Shown: piece by piece, positions 8,911 to 18,324 of the stretch
Layout: each line of letters begins with the position of its first letter
Position numbering within the stretch: position 1 is the first letter of the stretch
DNA from: Rhodothermaceae bacterium
GTDB taxonomy: Bacteria; Bacteroidota; Rhodothermia; Rhodothermales; Bin80
Direction: 5' to 3'
NCBI GenBank assembly: GCA_009838195.1
Contig: VXSC01000018.1
Coordinates: 124,001 to 188,000 of the forward strand
Length of the DNA: 64,000 bases
Notes under the pieces: model-generated
Databases searched by the model: none
Told to the model about the DNA's origin: nothing
Seen by the model: only the letters and a program-made list of their open reading frames with translations
Translations under genes and position numbers: made by a program

Positions 8911-9595
8911 TCATTCCTTGGATAATTGCTACCGAAGCACTGGCCCCAATCCTGCTTGCTCCTGCTCGAATCATCGTCAGCGCTTCAGCACCGGTTCGTA
9001 TTCCACCGGATGCCTTGATGCCAAGCCTACTCCCAATTGTATCATACATCAGGGCAACATCTTTTTCGGTGGCTCCTCCACCCGCAAATCCTGTTGAGGT
9101 TTTGACATAATCTGCTCCGGCATCGCTCGCTAAACGGCATGCTGTGCGCTTTTCTTCATCCGTCAGTAGAACGCATTCAAGAATCACCTTCACCAAGGCA
9201 GTGCCCTCACAAATTCGTACAATTGCCTCAATATCCTTTTCGACATCCTTGTACAAGCCACTCTTCAGCAGCCCCACCGCCATGACCATATCAACCTCGG
9301 TTGCTCCCTTCTCAACAGCAAGCGATGCTTCCTTGGCTTTTGCGGTAGTACAACTGTTTCCATGTGGAAATCCTAGCACTGTACAGACTGCCGGAGACTT
9401 TTCCTGGAGCATCAATTTAGCTTCTGTAACGTAGCACGGAGGAACACACACACTAGCAAACTCATACTTGGCGGCTTGTTGACAAAGAACGTCTATATCT
9501 TTGATCGTAGTATCAGGACCGAGTTTGGTATGATCAATCATCCCAGCCAATTCGACAGCATTCAAGTCTAAGGTGTTGAGGCGAATATCACTCAT
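8900..9595 (-). CDS. deoC: Deoxyribose-phosphate aldolase
   Basis: Cleaves 2-deoxyribose-5-phosphate to glyceraldehyde-3-phosphate and acetaldehyde in deoxynucleoside catabolism. 231 residues, normal for the short bacterial type. DeoC hallmarks: the Schiff-base lysine in DYVKTSTGFAGGGAT (Lys165), the second active-site lysine in GIKASGGIRT (Lys194), Asp102 in EVDMVMAVG, and the N-terminal DHTKLGPD. No other deo genes are adjacent. The SPOR lipoprotein gene overlaps its 3' end, and a cobalamin-type binding protein gene diverges upstream after about 65 bases. Confidence 0.96.
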   Translation of the reverse strand: MSDIRLNTLDLNAVELAGMIDHTKLGPDTTIKDIDVLCQQAAKYEFASVCVPPCYVTEAKLMLQEKSPAVCTVLGFPHGNSCTTAKAKEASLAVEKGATEVDMVMAVGLLKSGLYKDVEKDIEAIVRICEGTALVKVILECVLLTDEEKRTACRLASDAGADYVKTSTGFAGGGATEKDVALMYDTIGSRLGIKASGGIRTGAEALTMIRAGASRIGASASVAIIQGMNDD

Positions 9596-9661
9596 TGAGG
9601 AACTAAGGATTCCCTGTTATAACTTCTGATCCGTCTACGGGTGCCATCCGTCCAATTCTCA

Positions 9662-10543
9662 ATGCGTCAAATCTGTTTGCTTTTCCTGGTCCTTACCGGC
9701 TGCTCGGCCAGCCTGGAGGGAGAACGCACGATTCAGGATGATCTAGGTCGCACCGTAGAGGTACCCCATAGCATTGAAAGGGTTGTCCCTTTGGCACCCA
9801 ATATCACAGAACTCCTCTTTGCCTCCGGGGCTGGATCAAAAGTTGTCGGGGTATCGGCTTATGACGATTTCCCCCCTGCGGTTGATTCACTGCCCCGGTA
9901 CAGTGTCATCCCAATGGACTTTGAAGCTATTGTCGCTCTTGACGTAGATCTGGTCTTTGCAAGTGAACAGGTGAACAATCCAAAGGATGCAAATACTTTT
10001 GCAGCAGTAGGGATTCCTGTCTACTTTGTTGCTGTAAATACACTCGAGGACTTAACGAGGGCAATGCGGGATCTGGGCGAACTTCTCGGTACATCAGGGG
10101 CCGCGCACAAACGTGCCACACAGCTTGAAGACTCACTCGCTCAGCTTGCCGTTCTGACCGCAAATCTACCCGAAAAACCGGACGTACTGTTTTTGATAGA
10201 TACGACCACATTGTATGCATTCGGGCAGGGGAGCTACATACATGAAATTATTGATATAGCTGGCGGTCATAGCATCACGAAGACCCATTCTATACGGTTT
10301 CCTATTCTGACAGATGAGTTCGTTTTGGCCTCTGATCCAGATGTGATTGTAGGTTCATTTGGCCCTGGATTCGAGAAGTCCCGGCTGCTTGCACATCATC
10401 CAGCTTGGGATATCTTATCGTCCATTGTTTCCGACCGGGTCTTTGGACTTGACCCCGCCATATTACGGCCCGGTCCGCGTCTCGTGGCTGGGTCCTGGGA
10501 ACTCGCCCGGGTGCTGCATCCTGAAGCGGTGACGAATCCATGA
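9662..10543 (+). CDS. ABC transporter substrate-binding lipoprotein (BtuF/FecB type)
   Basis: Periplasmic binding protein for cobalamin, heme or an iron-siderophore. I chose the ATG at 9662 over an in-frame GTG at 9641 because it places a clean lipoprotein signal at the start (MRQICLLFLVLTGC, lipobox LTGC). The helical-backbone binding-protein fold shows in DDLGRTVEVP, IERVVPLAPNITELLFASG, VVGVSAYDDFP and DLVFASEQ. About 293 residues, normal for the family. Its stop overlaps the permease start (ATGA), so the two are translationally coupled. No transport ATPase follows, which is unusual. BtuF is the best guess because of VPLAPNITE and the BtuC-like permease, but heme or siderophore binding is possible. 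Confidence 0.85.
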   Translation: MRQICLLFLVLTGCSASLEGERTIQDDLGRTVEVPHSIERVVPLAPNITELLFASGAGSKVVGVSAYDDFPPAVDSLPRYSVIPMDFEAIVALDVDLVFASEQVNNPKDANTFAAVGIPVYFVAVNTLEDLTRAMRDLGELLGTSGAAHKRATQLEDSLAQLAVLTANLPEKPDVLFLIDTTTLYAFGQGSYIHEIIDIAGGHSITKTHSIRFPILTDEFVLASDPDVIVGSFGPGFEKSRLLAHHPAWDILSSIVSDRVFGLDPAILRPGPRLVAGSWELARVLHPEAVTNP

Positions 10544-11556
10544 ACCGCTGGACAGCTGCATTACTGGCCTTGGCACTTTTTAGTGTAGTGATCTCCGTGA
10601 GCATGGGAAGAGAGGTGTCGTTTACTGAAGCACTGTCGGTATTGTGGCACCATGTTACATTTGGATATGGTGCCACTCCAGATCCCATTGCAGATCGTAT
10701 TGTTTGGCAGCTGCGTCTTCCTCGTGCTGTACTTGCCCTAATTGTAGGAGGTGGACTCGGAATCATTGGAGCTGCAATGCAAACCTTGGTTCGAAATCCG
10801 CTGGCAGAGCCCTACATCCTGGGAATCTCCAGTGGTGCAACCGCGGGTGCATCATTGTTCTATCTGGGCTTTTTGCCTCCCCTGATTTCAAAAGCACTTT
10901 CAATGCCGATTGCCGCCTTCGCAGGAGGATTATGTGCAATCCTAATCGTCTACAGCGTCGCAGGTAGCCGGGGACATCTGTCCGTAACTAGGCTGCTTTT
11001 GGCCGGGGTAGCTGTCGCATCTCTGATGGGAGCTCTGGCCTCCTTTATCACTCTGTCTTCTCCTGATCCGGATAAGCTGAGGTCGGTCTTATTCTGGCTT
11101 CTGGGTTCACTCCATTTGGCAACATGGAATGCACTCATCTGGCCTGCAATTGCTGTCTCAATCGGTCTTGTCGTATTACTTGTGTTGGCACGGCCATTGG
11201 ATGGGATGCTGACGGGCGATGAGTCCGCCCATTCCCTCGGTGTACCTGTTGAGTCTGTGAAACGAATCCTGATTGTTCTGGCTTCACTAGTGACCGGATC
11301 AATCGTTGCCGCAAGTGGAGCAATTGGGTTTGTGGGGTTGATTGTTCCTCACGCCGTCCGTTCCTTCACCGGTGTGACCCATAGACGGGTATTACCAGCG
11401 AGCTTTATCGCCGGAGCAATTTTTCTTCTCTGGGCAGACGTTGCGGCCAGAGCCCTTTTGCCCGGCGCACAATTGCCGGTTGGCATTGTTACAGCGCTTT
11501 GCGGCGTGCCATTCTTCCTGATACTACTCCGTCAAAATCGTCATGGTTTTGGTTGA
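10540..11556 (+). CDS. FecCD/BtuC-family ABC transporter permease
   Basis: Inner-membrane permease for cobalamin, heme or iron-siderophore uptake, 338 residues with 9-10 hydrophobic segments. Family blocks: RLPRAVLALIVGGGLGIIGA, AMQTLVRNPLAEPYILGISS, the G-rich cytoplasmic loop SLGVPVESVKR, and GAIGFVGLIVPHAVR, the ATPase-contact motif near the C-terminus. It starts inside the stop of the binding-protein gene. The next gene, 58 bases on, is a prenyl transferase and not the expected ATPase, so the ATPase must be encoded elsewhere or shared. Confidence 0.93.
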   Translation: MNRWTAALLALALFSVVISVSMGREVSFTEALSVLWHHVTFGYGATPDPIADRIVWQLRLPRAVLALIVGGGLGIIGAAMQTLVRNPLAEPYILGISSGATAGASLFYLGFLPPLISKALSMPIAAFAGGLCAILIVYSVAGSRGHLSVTRLLLAGVAVASLMGALASFITLSSPDPDKLRSVLFWLLGSLHLATWNALIWPAIAVSIGLVVLLVLARPLDGMLTGDESAHSLGVPVESVKRILIVLASLVTGSIVAASGAIGFVGLIVPHAVRSFTGVTHRRVLPASFIAGAIFLLWADVAARALLPGAQLPVGIVTALCGVPFFLILLRQNRHGFG

Positions 11557-11614
11557 TATTCTCATGAGGAATTGATGCGTGAGTCCTAACCAAATCTCTT
11601 AACGTATTACTGCA

Positions 11615-12613
11615 TTGATGGAGGAAAACCAGAAGGAGCCGGTGGTTGCGGTGCGAGACTTTCAATCCGTTGTGGAGGACGACCTGAAGGAATTTTCCCG
11701 CCATTTCAAGGCGGCCATGCGTGTGGAACACGGGCTGCTAAATCTGGTGCTGCAGTACTTTCTGCGTCAGAAGGGGAAGCGGATCCGGCCACTACTGGTA
11801 CTTTTGACTGCTAAAACATGTGGAGGTATCCGCGAGCGGAGTTATCGCGCTGCTGCGCTGGTTGAACTGCTTCATACGGCTACACTTGTGCACGATGACG
11901 TGGTAGATAAATCAGAAAAACGACGAGGCGCCTTTTCCATCAACGCACTTTGGGGCAATAAGGTAGCCGTTCTACTTGGAGACTATTTTCTAAGCCGCGG
12001 CCTGCTCCTGGCACTGGAACATGACGACTTTGATCTGTTGCGCGTTCTCAGTGACGCAGTTAAACGTATGAGTGAGGGAGAACTCCGACAGGTACAGCGT
12101 TCTCGCAATATGGATGTTGATGAAGAATCCTACTACAGGATCATTTCGGACAAAACGGCCTCGCTCCTGTCCGCATGCACACGCTGTGGTGCATTGAGTG
12201 CGGGTGCAGACGAGCAAAGCCTGAAAGCGATGGGAGAATATGGGGAGCAATTGGGGCTGGCATTTCAGATCCGGGATGATCTCTTTGATTTTGGGACGCA
12301 GGAAGTTGGGAAGCCTGTTGGAGCAGACCTTCAGAAGAAACTGGTGACGCTCCCTCTGATCCATGCACTTGAAGTGGCAGACCTGTCCGAGCGAAAGCAA
12401 ATCCTGAAAATTATACGCAGAGGGAAACAGTCAAAGGAGAGTCGGCAGATCATTCTTGAGTTTGTCAAATCAACCGGGGGGCTCGCCTACGCGCAAAAGC
12501 GTATGAAGGATCATGTGAAAGCGGCACAATCTTTACTGGAAGTTTTTCCAGACTCCGAGGCTCGCAGGGCCATGCACGCGCTCAGCCACTATGTAGTCTC
12601 GCGGAAAAAATAG
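11615..12613 (+). CDS. Polyprenyl diphosphate synthase (IspB-like)
   Basis: Trans-isoprenyl diphosphate synthase that extends allylic diphosphates with IPP, probably for the menaquinone side chain. 332 residues. The first Asp-rich motif is DDVVD (94-98) in LVHDDVVDKSEKRRG, the second is DDLFD (221-225) in QIRDDLFDFG. GKRIRPLL (about 54-61) is the substrate-binding block. The length and the short DDxxD spacing fit medium-to-long-chain synthases such as octaprenyl or heptaprenyl diphosphate synthase; chain length cannot be fixed by eye. Convergent with the GWxTD gene, only 6 bases apart. Confidence 0.93.
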   Translation: MMEENQKEPVVAVRDFQSVVEDDLKEFSRHFKAAMRVEHGLLNLVLQYFLRQKGKRIRPLLVLLTAKTCGGIRERSYRAAALVELLHTATLVHDDVVDKSEKRRGAFSINALWGNKVAVLLGDYFLSRGLLLALEHDDFDLLRVLSDAVKRMSEGELRQVQRSRNMDVDEESYYRIISDKTASLLSACTRCGALSAGADEQSLKAMGEYGEQLGLAFQIRDDLFDFGTQEVGKPVGADLQKKLVTLPLIHALEVADLSERKQILKIIRRGKQSKESRQIILEFVKSTGGLAYAQKRMKDHVKAAQSLLEVFPDSEARRAMHALSHYVVSRKK

Positions 12614-12619
12614 TCAGAT

Positions 12620-14638
12620 CTACTGCAGCGTCAGTACTCTTACAGCCTGTGCAGTTGCCCCCGTGACCAGATCCTCTACTACTACCTCCAATGTGTAGCT
12701 TCCACGCGATGCCTCCTCCAATTCAATAGAGACATAAGAGATTGGTGACATCTGGAAGCTTCGCTGTTCACTCGTCTGCAAAGTGATAGCTCCGGTTCGA
12801 TCACCATCCTGAGGAATCAGCGAATAGGCAATGCGGTATCTGGTCTGTCCATCCGGCTCACGTTCCAGGTTATAAATCTCAAAGTACACGACGGGCGTTT
12901 CAGATCTTGAAAATCTCCCGGATGGGTTCACATACAGGATCACCTCATCACGCCCGACTGCATCCGGCACGGTATCGATGCTGTCTGCCAGGAGAATGTC
13001 ACTGAGTTGCAAGCCCATATCGGTAAACCGGGGCACCGTGTAGCGAAATCGGGTTGCCTGAAGATGCACTCCCCCCAGCACCCGGGCATGGAGTGCGAAA
13101 TGGAAGGACTCCGCAGGTAAATCAAGCTGGAATCGGTCAATGGTCCCGGGAGCTCCCCGGACATACGTTGTTTGCTCCCGGATATAGTTGATGCGATCCC
13201 AGTCATTGCCATGGACGGCAAAGCCGGTTTCCACGATGATGGAATCAGGTCCAGAAATTCGTGCCGTTTCGTGTAGAGAGACTTTGTAGTAAACCTCCAG
13301 CAATGTTCGCCCGTCGATCCCTCGAAATGCGCCCACAACGTAGGGTACCTCCCAATGCCGGGTGCTGGAAGGCCATCGATGTCGGTCCGAACTTAATCCG
13401 GCAGCAAGAAACGCTGCACTCCTTCGCTCCGCATCCAACGCATCCAAGCCCACAAGTGATGCTTCGAAGGTGGGCCCAACGGGGGACGGCACAAAGTGCT
13501 CTGTGATCCCGCAGATCTGTGAAATGCAGGTCGGAGCAAAATGAAATACCAGCACGGAGTCATTGTACAACCAGGAATTTGCTTCTCCGATTGTGTAGTC
13601 GTCTGGCTCTCCATGACGAATGAATACGATTCCCTGGTCCGTGAAATCAGAACTGAGTAAATATGTAGGTGGGAAGTAGGATTCGTCGTATGTAAACATA
13701 CTCCGAAACCATGAGCGGAACCCGTTGAACAAATAGTCCTGCTCTGCTACGCGTAATCGTCGGTAGTGCTCTGCCATGCGTGCATTGTGGGGAGCTGCTG
13801 GCATCGGATTCCGGCGATTCCAGAAGACATTGAAAAACCTGCGGTACCCCTCTGGACCTTCAATTCGCTCAAATGCAGCCAATTCTGCAGGGCTGGCGAT
13901 CATTTTTATTTCTTCGAAGAGGATCAGAGCATCCACCTTTCCATTCAGGTTGGTGATCGCTTCCTCCACGGACCTAGTTCCCTCTTCTGGGCGCATCCGT
14001 GCAAAGTCCAACCGTGCCCTCGCCAGTAGTGAAATGGTCTGGTTAGCCTCTTCATTTTCGCGGTAGATATCCTCTGCCGCCTCATACAGGCCTTGTCGCT
14101 CGTACGCCCGGCCGACGAAGACTTTGGACAGGGTTCCTGTCTGGCGTCGAAGCCATAACCTTGCCTCCTCTGGCTCCGTGGTTACGAGGTAGCGCCAGTA
14201 GAATGACAATAGTCGTGGCAACACATAATTCAGCTCTGGGCGATGCCTTAACTGGGACTCTCCCAATGTAATGGCCTGCTCCAGATCGTTTTGGTACCGT
14301 TTGAGGATGGCGTACTGCAACAGAACATCCTGGTAAGCCGAATCCTGTGCGAGAACAAATTCAAAATCGTTCGCACTACGAGTGAGTAATTGTTGCAGGC
14401 GGCTTTTGAGGGTTGGATTACGGCCACGCTCTCTCAGAGCGATTCCGCGGAGATAGCGTCCTTCCACATTGGTTGTGTCCGATTCAAAAAACGAATCCAA
14501 TATCTGGAGTGCACGCTCGTACTCCTGGTTGCCAACTGCTTCACGCGCCGGTCCCAGATCCGGTGAAGGAACCTGCCAAAGCAGCAGTACAAGAACATAG
14601 CAAGCCATCGCAGATTTCCGGCGAACCGGAGGATTCAA
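12620..14638 (-). CDS. GWxTD domain protein with TPR-like N-terminus
   Basis: 672 residues. The N-terminus has a hydrophobic export segment (about 8-24), followed by helical repeats resembling TPRs (about 28-200; YERALQILDSFFES, DFEFVLAQDSAYQDVLLQYA, RAYERQGLYEAAEDIYRENE). A GWxTD-type domain follows (about 265-350; RRFFNVFWNRRNP, then DFTDQGIVFIRHGEPDDYTI), and a long beta-rich C-terminal half. GWxTD proteins are common in Bacteroidota and Acidobacteriota and are thought to be exported; no activity is established. The signature itself is degenerate here, reading DFTDQG where many members have GWxTDRG. The neighbours are unrelated. Confidence 0.82.
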   Translation of the reverse strand: MNPPVRRKSAMACYVLVLLLWQVPSPDLGPAREAVGNQEYERALQILDSFFESDTTNVEGRYLRGIALRERGRNPTLKSRLQQLLTRSANDFEFVLAQDSAYQDVLLQYAILKRYQNDLEQAITLGESQLRHRPELNYVLPRLLSFYWRYLVTTEPEEARLWLRRQTGTLSKVFVGRAYERQGLYEAAEDIYRENEEANQTISLLARARLDFARMRPEEGTRSVEEAITNLNGKVDALILFEEIKMIASPAELAAFERIEGPEGYRRFFNVFWNRRNPMPAAPHNARMAEHYRRLRVAEQDYLFNGFRSWFRSMFTYDESYFPPTYLLSSDFTDQGIVFIRHGEPDDYTIGEANSWLYNDSVLVFHFAPTCISQICGITEHFVPSPVGPTFEASLVGLDALDAERRSAAFLAAGLSSDRHRWPSSTRHWEVPYVVGAFRGIDGRTLLEVYYKVSLHETARISGPDSIIVETGFAVHGNDWDRINYIREQTTYVRGAPGTIDRFQLDLPAESFHFALHARVLGGVHLQATRFRYTVPRFTDMGLQLSDILLADSIDTVPDAVGRDEVILYVNPSGRFSRSETPVVYFEIYNLEREPDGQTRYRIAYSLIPQDGDRTGAITLQTSEQRSFQMSPISYVSIELEEASRGSYTLEVVVEDLVTGATAQAVRVLTLQ

Positions 14639-14652
14639 CCTCTGCGAAGCGA

Positions 14653-14850
14653 TCAGATGATCGCACTAATCTTTTGAAAGATCTCGCCTGTTGGCTCACC
14701 GGTCTTGTCGTGAATGAGCTGGACCATCTTGCGCATATTTCCCCGCGCCCGCTTCATTTCTTTGTCCTCAAATTCGACCTCACTCCAAATCGACCGAATC
14801 TGGCTGCATACCTGCCGCCAGTTTTCGTTCATACGCTCAGTTGCCATCAA
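14653..14850 (-). CDS. CsbD-like small stress protein
   Basis: 65 residues resembling the CsbD/YjbJ family of short helical proteins induced by general stress: NENWRQVCSQIRSIWSEVEF matches the usual N-W-x-Q-x-x-G-x-I/W pattern, followed by a charged helix (KEMKRARGNMRKMVQLIHDK) where CsbD proteins carry the GKxxQLxGxIQ block. The two Gly of the classical signature are replaced, so the match is by pattern only. It lies 15 bases upstream of the GWxTD gene on the same strand, so the two may be co-transcribed. The function of the family is unknown. Confidence 0.55.
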   Translation of the reverse strand: MMATERMNENWRQVCSQIRSIWSEVEFEDKEMKRARGNMRKMVQLIHDKTGEPTGEIFQKISAII

Positions 14851-14921
14851 TATAGGTTAGATTCAATACAAAGGGGGGTTACAGAGGTACTCCCGGCATT
14901 CGACTGATTGAATGTTTTACC

Positions 14922-15383
14922 TTAGAATCTGTTCCAGAACATGAGGATCAGAATCGTGAACCACAAGAGGTGACAGACCCCTGCAGTCATGGCAATGGAG
15001 CGAGCACGGGAGGCCACTTGTTTTTTCGATTGCTCAGAGACCTCGGAGTCACTATCTGATTCAACGGCTGTACGCAGCGAATTCCAGAGTGGGCGCAAGA
15101 GTAGATATTGAATCCCCAAAAGGAGAACGATCAAGCCTGAAGCGATGTGATATTGAATTTGTCCTGGATAGCCACCACCTACCATCAGCAGACTCATAGA
15201 GAACACAAATGTCAAAAAAATCATGATTCCCATGAGTGAAATCGTACGAGAGCCATCAACGGCAACCGCAGGATGTCCAGCCACAGCAAATTTCGCCTGA
15301 CTACCCAGTCGCAGACTTAGGCCAAACCAGGCAGCTGCCGTCAAAACGTGAAGAATTAGTAACAGGTTCTTGAGAAGAATCAT
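14922..15383 (-). CDS. Four-helix membrane protein (CopD/DUF2269-like)
   Basis: 153 residues with four hydrophobic segments (about 4-22, 47-68, 78-98 and 130-150). The start LLLILHVLTAAAWFGLSLRL carries the His-Val-x-x-A-x-W-F-G pattern seen in CopD and DUF2269-type membrane proteins, where the histidine may bind metal or heme. There is no large periplasmic domain. It lies 11 bases downstream of fadE on the same strand, so it is probably co-transcribed with it; a link to beta-oxidation is not evident. Function unknown. Confidence 0.7.
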   Translation of the reverse strand: MILLKNLLLILHVLTAAAWFGLSLRLGSQAKFAVAGHPAVAVDGSRTISLMGIMIFLTFVFSMSLLMVGGGYPGQIQYHIASGLIVLLLGIQYLLLRPLWNSLRTAVESDSDSEVSEQSKKQVASRARSIAMTAGVCHLLWFTILILMFWNRF

Positions 15384-15394
15384 GATTCACTGGT

Positions 15395-17830
15395 CTATGT
15401 AGATGCATGGTGCCGCGAGTACGTCGCTTCATCGAAGTCATCCACCTGCACGGCCTCCCACGCGACCTTGGCAGCTTCCCGAATTTGCGCCGCCTCTTCT
15501 GTAGAAATTATTCCGGCCTCAAGGGCTCTATCGAATCGTGTATTTTTGGGCTTTCTTGCCAACGCGCCCGAACGTACTGCCTTTGAAACCTTGGCCTCAA
15601 TGGGACGAACCCCGGCAACCAAGTCAATTGCGTGTTCCATGCGGCTCAGTCCGCGGGTACGATCTTTTCCGAGGTAAACTCCGGCAGCAATTCGGTTTCG
15701 CTGCGGACCAGGAGTCTGCATAAGCTGTGCAACTTTGTGTCCCAGCTTGTCGGACGGGCCTCGCCCGAAGCTGTTGAACCTGTGCCAGAGCAATGCCGGT
15801 CCGCGCACCCACCAGGTTAAACCTGGAACGCGCATATTGGCAAGTAAACCTTCGAAGGCCTTTTGAATTTCAGCAAAGGCATACTCCATGGCCCATTTGA
15901 AGTATGGAAGATCTTCCTTCCGCATCCCTTCGGCCTCAAACCGTCGGAGTGTGGCGGAAGCCAGATACATCCAGGAAAAAATATCGGCAAAGCGGCCAGT
16001 GATTTTTTCCTTTCGTTTCAGTGCGCCACCTAGGGAGGCCATCGCCAGATCTGCCATGAACGCAAAGGAGGCGGACACCCAGTTCAGTCGCCGAAGGTAT
16101 TTCCGCACAACCCCGCGACCGGGTACCCTCGCCACATGGCCATGTGTGATTCCCAGGATCAAACACCGCGCAGTATTTCGCACGACATGTCCAATATGCC
16201 CAATGAATGCACGGTCAAACCGCACAGGATCATTTTCGCCCAATGCGAGGATTTCCTTGTATGCCCAGGGGTGGCAGCGCAGTGCTCCCTGACCGAAGAT
16301 CATCAAGGTCCGTGTCAATATGTTTGCACCTTCCACCGTAATTGCAATGGGATTGCTGATATAGTGATGTGCTAGGATATTGCGCGGGCCGGACGAGATG
16401 GCATTGCCCCCCATAACATCCATTCCATCATTGATAATCTTGCGGCTCAATTCGGTCAAATTATATTTGAGGATCGCAGTGACTACAGCGGGTGTTTCTC
16501 CACTGTCAATAGCTCCAAGTGTATAGACCCGGGCAGCGTCCATGAGATACACAAATCCGCCGATACGTGCCAACGGCTCTTCAATGCCTTCAAATCTTCC
16601 GATAGGGAGTCCGAACTGGCGTCGGACGGCGGAATGAGCTGAAACTCCGAGATAAACCGCTTTAGAGCCTCCCAAGGCAGATGCTGGAAGCGATATCCCG
16701 CGTCCGGCTGCCAGCGATTCCATCAGCATCCTCCATCCAGCTCCCACCCCTTTTTCCCCACCAATAATTGCTTCAAGGGGGACAACTACATCATGACCCT
16801 CAAAGGGGGCATTCGCAAAGGGAACGCCCAGTGGATCATGTCTTCGTCCGCGCTTGATGCCTGGAGTATCTGAGGGAACCAGAGCACAGGTGATTCCGAG
16901 ATTTTCTTGCTGGCCGAGGAGATGGTCTGGATCCCTTAGCTTGAATGCAATCCCCAGGACGTCGGCCACGGTTGACAGCGTGATATATCTCTTTTTCCAG
17001 TTGAGCCGGATGTTTATATCTCCAGATTCATCTTTGAACAGAACCCCATTCGCCTGTATTGCTCCAGCATCACTCCCGGCCCCTGGTTCTGTAAGTGCAA
17101 ACGCCGGCAGAAGTGCTCCGGTAGCCAAACGTTCCAAGTACCATTCACGCTGTGCCTGCGTACCATAATGAATGAGCAGTTCTGCAGGCCCAAGAGAGTT
17201 GGGCACCATCACGGTTGTTGCGAGTGGGCTACAGTGCGACTGTAGTTTCATCACTACCGCGCTGTTCACCATTGCAGAAAATCCTAGGCCGCCATACTTC
17301 TTGGGAATGATCATCCCAAACATTTTCTCCCGCTCCATCAGTCGCCAGGCCTCATCGGAGAACTGCCGATCTGCCCATACCTTCCAATCATCAACTAGGT
17401 CACACAAATCCTGGACGGGACCATCTAAAAATTGCTGCTCTTCTGAACTCAGCCTGGGGTAAGGCGCCTCCCGGATACGAGTCCAATTTGGGCGCCCGGA
17501 AAACAATTCTCCCTCTACCCATACCTTTCCTGCCTCCAATGCCACCCGTTCCGTATCCGAAATAGCTGGCAGCAATCCCATTCGCTTAATGGTCTGCATG
17601 ACAGGACGGGTGAATAGAGTCCTGCGGAGTGGCGGCAAAGCAAAGATCAGAGTGACGAGCGCTGCGACAAGAAGGAACCAGACAGGTGCACCTGCGGAGT
17701 AGATCAAGAGAAGAAAAGCGATTCCCCAGATCCAGATGCGTGCGCCGAAGTAGGCCAGAAGCGAGGCACCGACGATGCCAATTCCAATTCCTTGCCAAAG
17801 GATCAGAACGCTATATCCGTATTGCTCCAT
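15395..17830 (-). CDS. fadE: Acyl-CoA dehydrogenase, FadE type
   Basis: First step of fatty-acid beta-oxidation, oxidising acyl-CoA to trans-2-enoyl-CoA with FAD. At 811 residues it matches the unusually long FadE class (E. coli FadE is about 814), not the 380-residue standard enzymes. Two hydrophobic segments at the N-terminus (about 5-65) suggest membrane association. The dehydrogenase domain spans about 100-520 with FALTEPGAGSDAGAI (substrate/FAD loop) and DVMGGNAISSGPRN. TVEGANILTRTLMIFGQGAL precedes the FadE-specific C-terminal domain (DUF1974-like, about 520-800). The remaining pathway enzymes, FadN-type and thiolase, lie together at 27.6-31.2 kb. Confidence 0.95.
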   Translation of the reverse strand: MEQYGYSVLILWQGIGIGIVGASLLAYFGARIWIWGIAFLLLIYSAGAPVWFLLVAALVTLIFALPPLRRTLFTRPVMQTIKRMGLLPAISDTERVALEAGKVWVEGELFSGRPNWTRIREAPYPRLSSEEQQFLDGPVQDLCDLVDDWKVWADRQFSDEAWRLMEREKMFGMIIPKKYGGLGFSAMVNSAVVMKLQSHCSPLATTVMVPNSLGPAELLIHYGTQAQREWYLERLATGALLPAFALTEPGAGSDAGAIQANGVLFKDESGDINIRLNWKKRYITLSTVADVLGIAFKLRDPDHLLGQQENLGITCALVPSDTPGIKRGRRHDPLGVPFANAPFEGHDVVVPLEAIIGGEKGVGAGWRMLMESLAAGRGISLPASALGGSKAVYLGVSAHSAVRRQFGLPIGRFEGIEEPLARIGGFVYLMDAARVYTLGAIDSGETPAVVTAILKYNLTELSRKIINDGMDVMGGNAISSGPRNILAHHYISNPIAITVEGANILTRTLMIFGQGALRCHPWAYKEILALGENDPVRFDRAFIGHIGHVVRNTARCLILGITHGHVARVPGRGVVRKYLRRLNWVSASFAFMADLAMASLGGALKRKEKITGRFADIFSWMYLASATLRRFEAEGMRKEDLPYFKWAMEYAFAEIQKAFEGLLANMRVPGLTWWVRGPALLWHRFNSFGRGPSDKLGHKVAQLMQTPGPQRNRIAAGVYLGKDRTRGLSRMEHAIDLVAGVRPIEAKVSKAVRSGALARKPKNTRFDRALEAGIISTEEAAQIREAAKVAWEAVQVDDFDEATYSRHHAST

Positions 17831-18324
17831 GTAGTTCTCGCTGGGCTTGGTTGAATATAGGATACACAGCCGTTATACGATCCCGTAATCAAAAAGATAA
17901 ACTTGGCCCCAGAACATTTTTCCAGTCCTAAATCAGATTCTTTGACCCTAATCCCAACATCAAAACACGTTGCGACGGGGCTCACTTCGGAAACCTGTAT
18001 TCATTCAGACCCACTCCATTTTGGACTGTTGGTTTCGCTGCACAGATTGAAAAGTGAATCGAAGACGAATCCTATCGCAGAAACGCGAGGCGGCAAGTAC
18101 CTGTACAACTGGATTGGCCGTTTCTGATGAGAAGTTATAGTTTTAAGATTTCCGTGGCGATGGCGTTCGAAAAATATAGATACAAAATTACAGCGGGCAA
18201 ATGCATTTGGAGGCATTTATGGTGCTAATCAAGCTGTGGCAATTTCCAACAGGATTTCTTTTATGAGGATATTTTGTGAAGTCCGCCATACAGGAGGTCG
18301 TCTATTCGAGTTTTTTCGTAGACC
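17831..18324. other. Divergent promoter region, no gene seen
   Basis: Roughly 490 bases between fadE (minus) and the flavin oxidoreductase gene (plus). It must hold the promoters of both. The open frames in it have poor composition and no similarity I recognise. No palindrome typical of a FadR-type operator stood out. Confidence 0.4.

Noticed and set aside
9596-9661. Possible cobalamin riboswitch ahead of the BtuF/BtuC pair
   Set aside because: The gap is only about 65 bases and shows no B12-box or riboswitch-like structure. None was seen before the second TonB receptor either.
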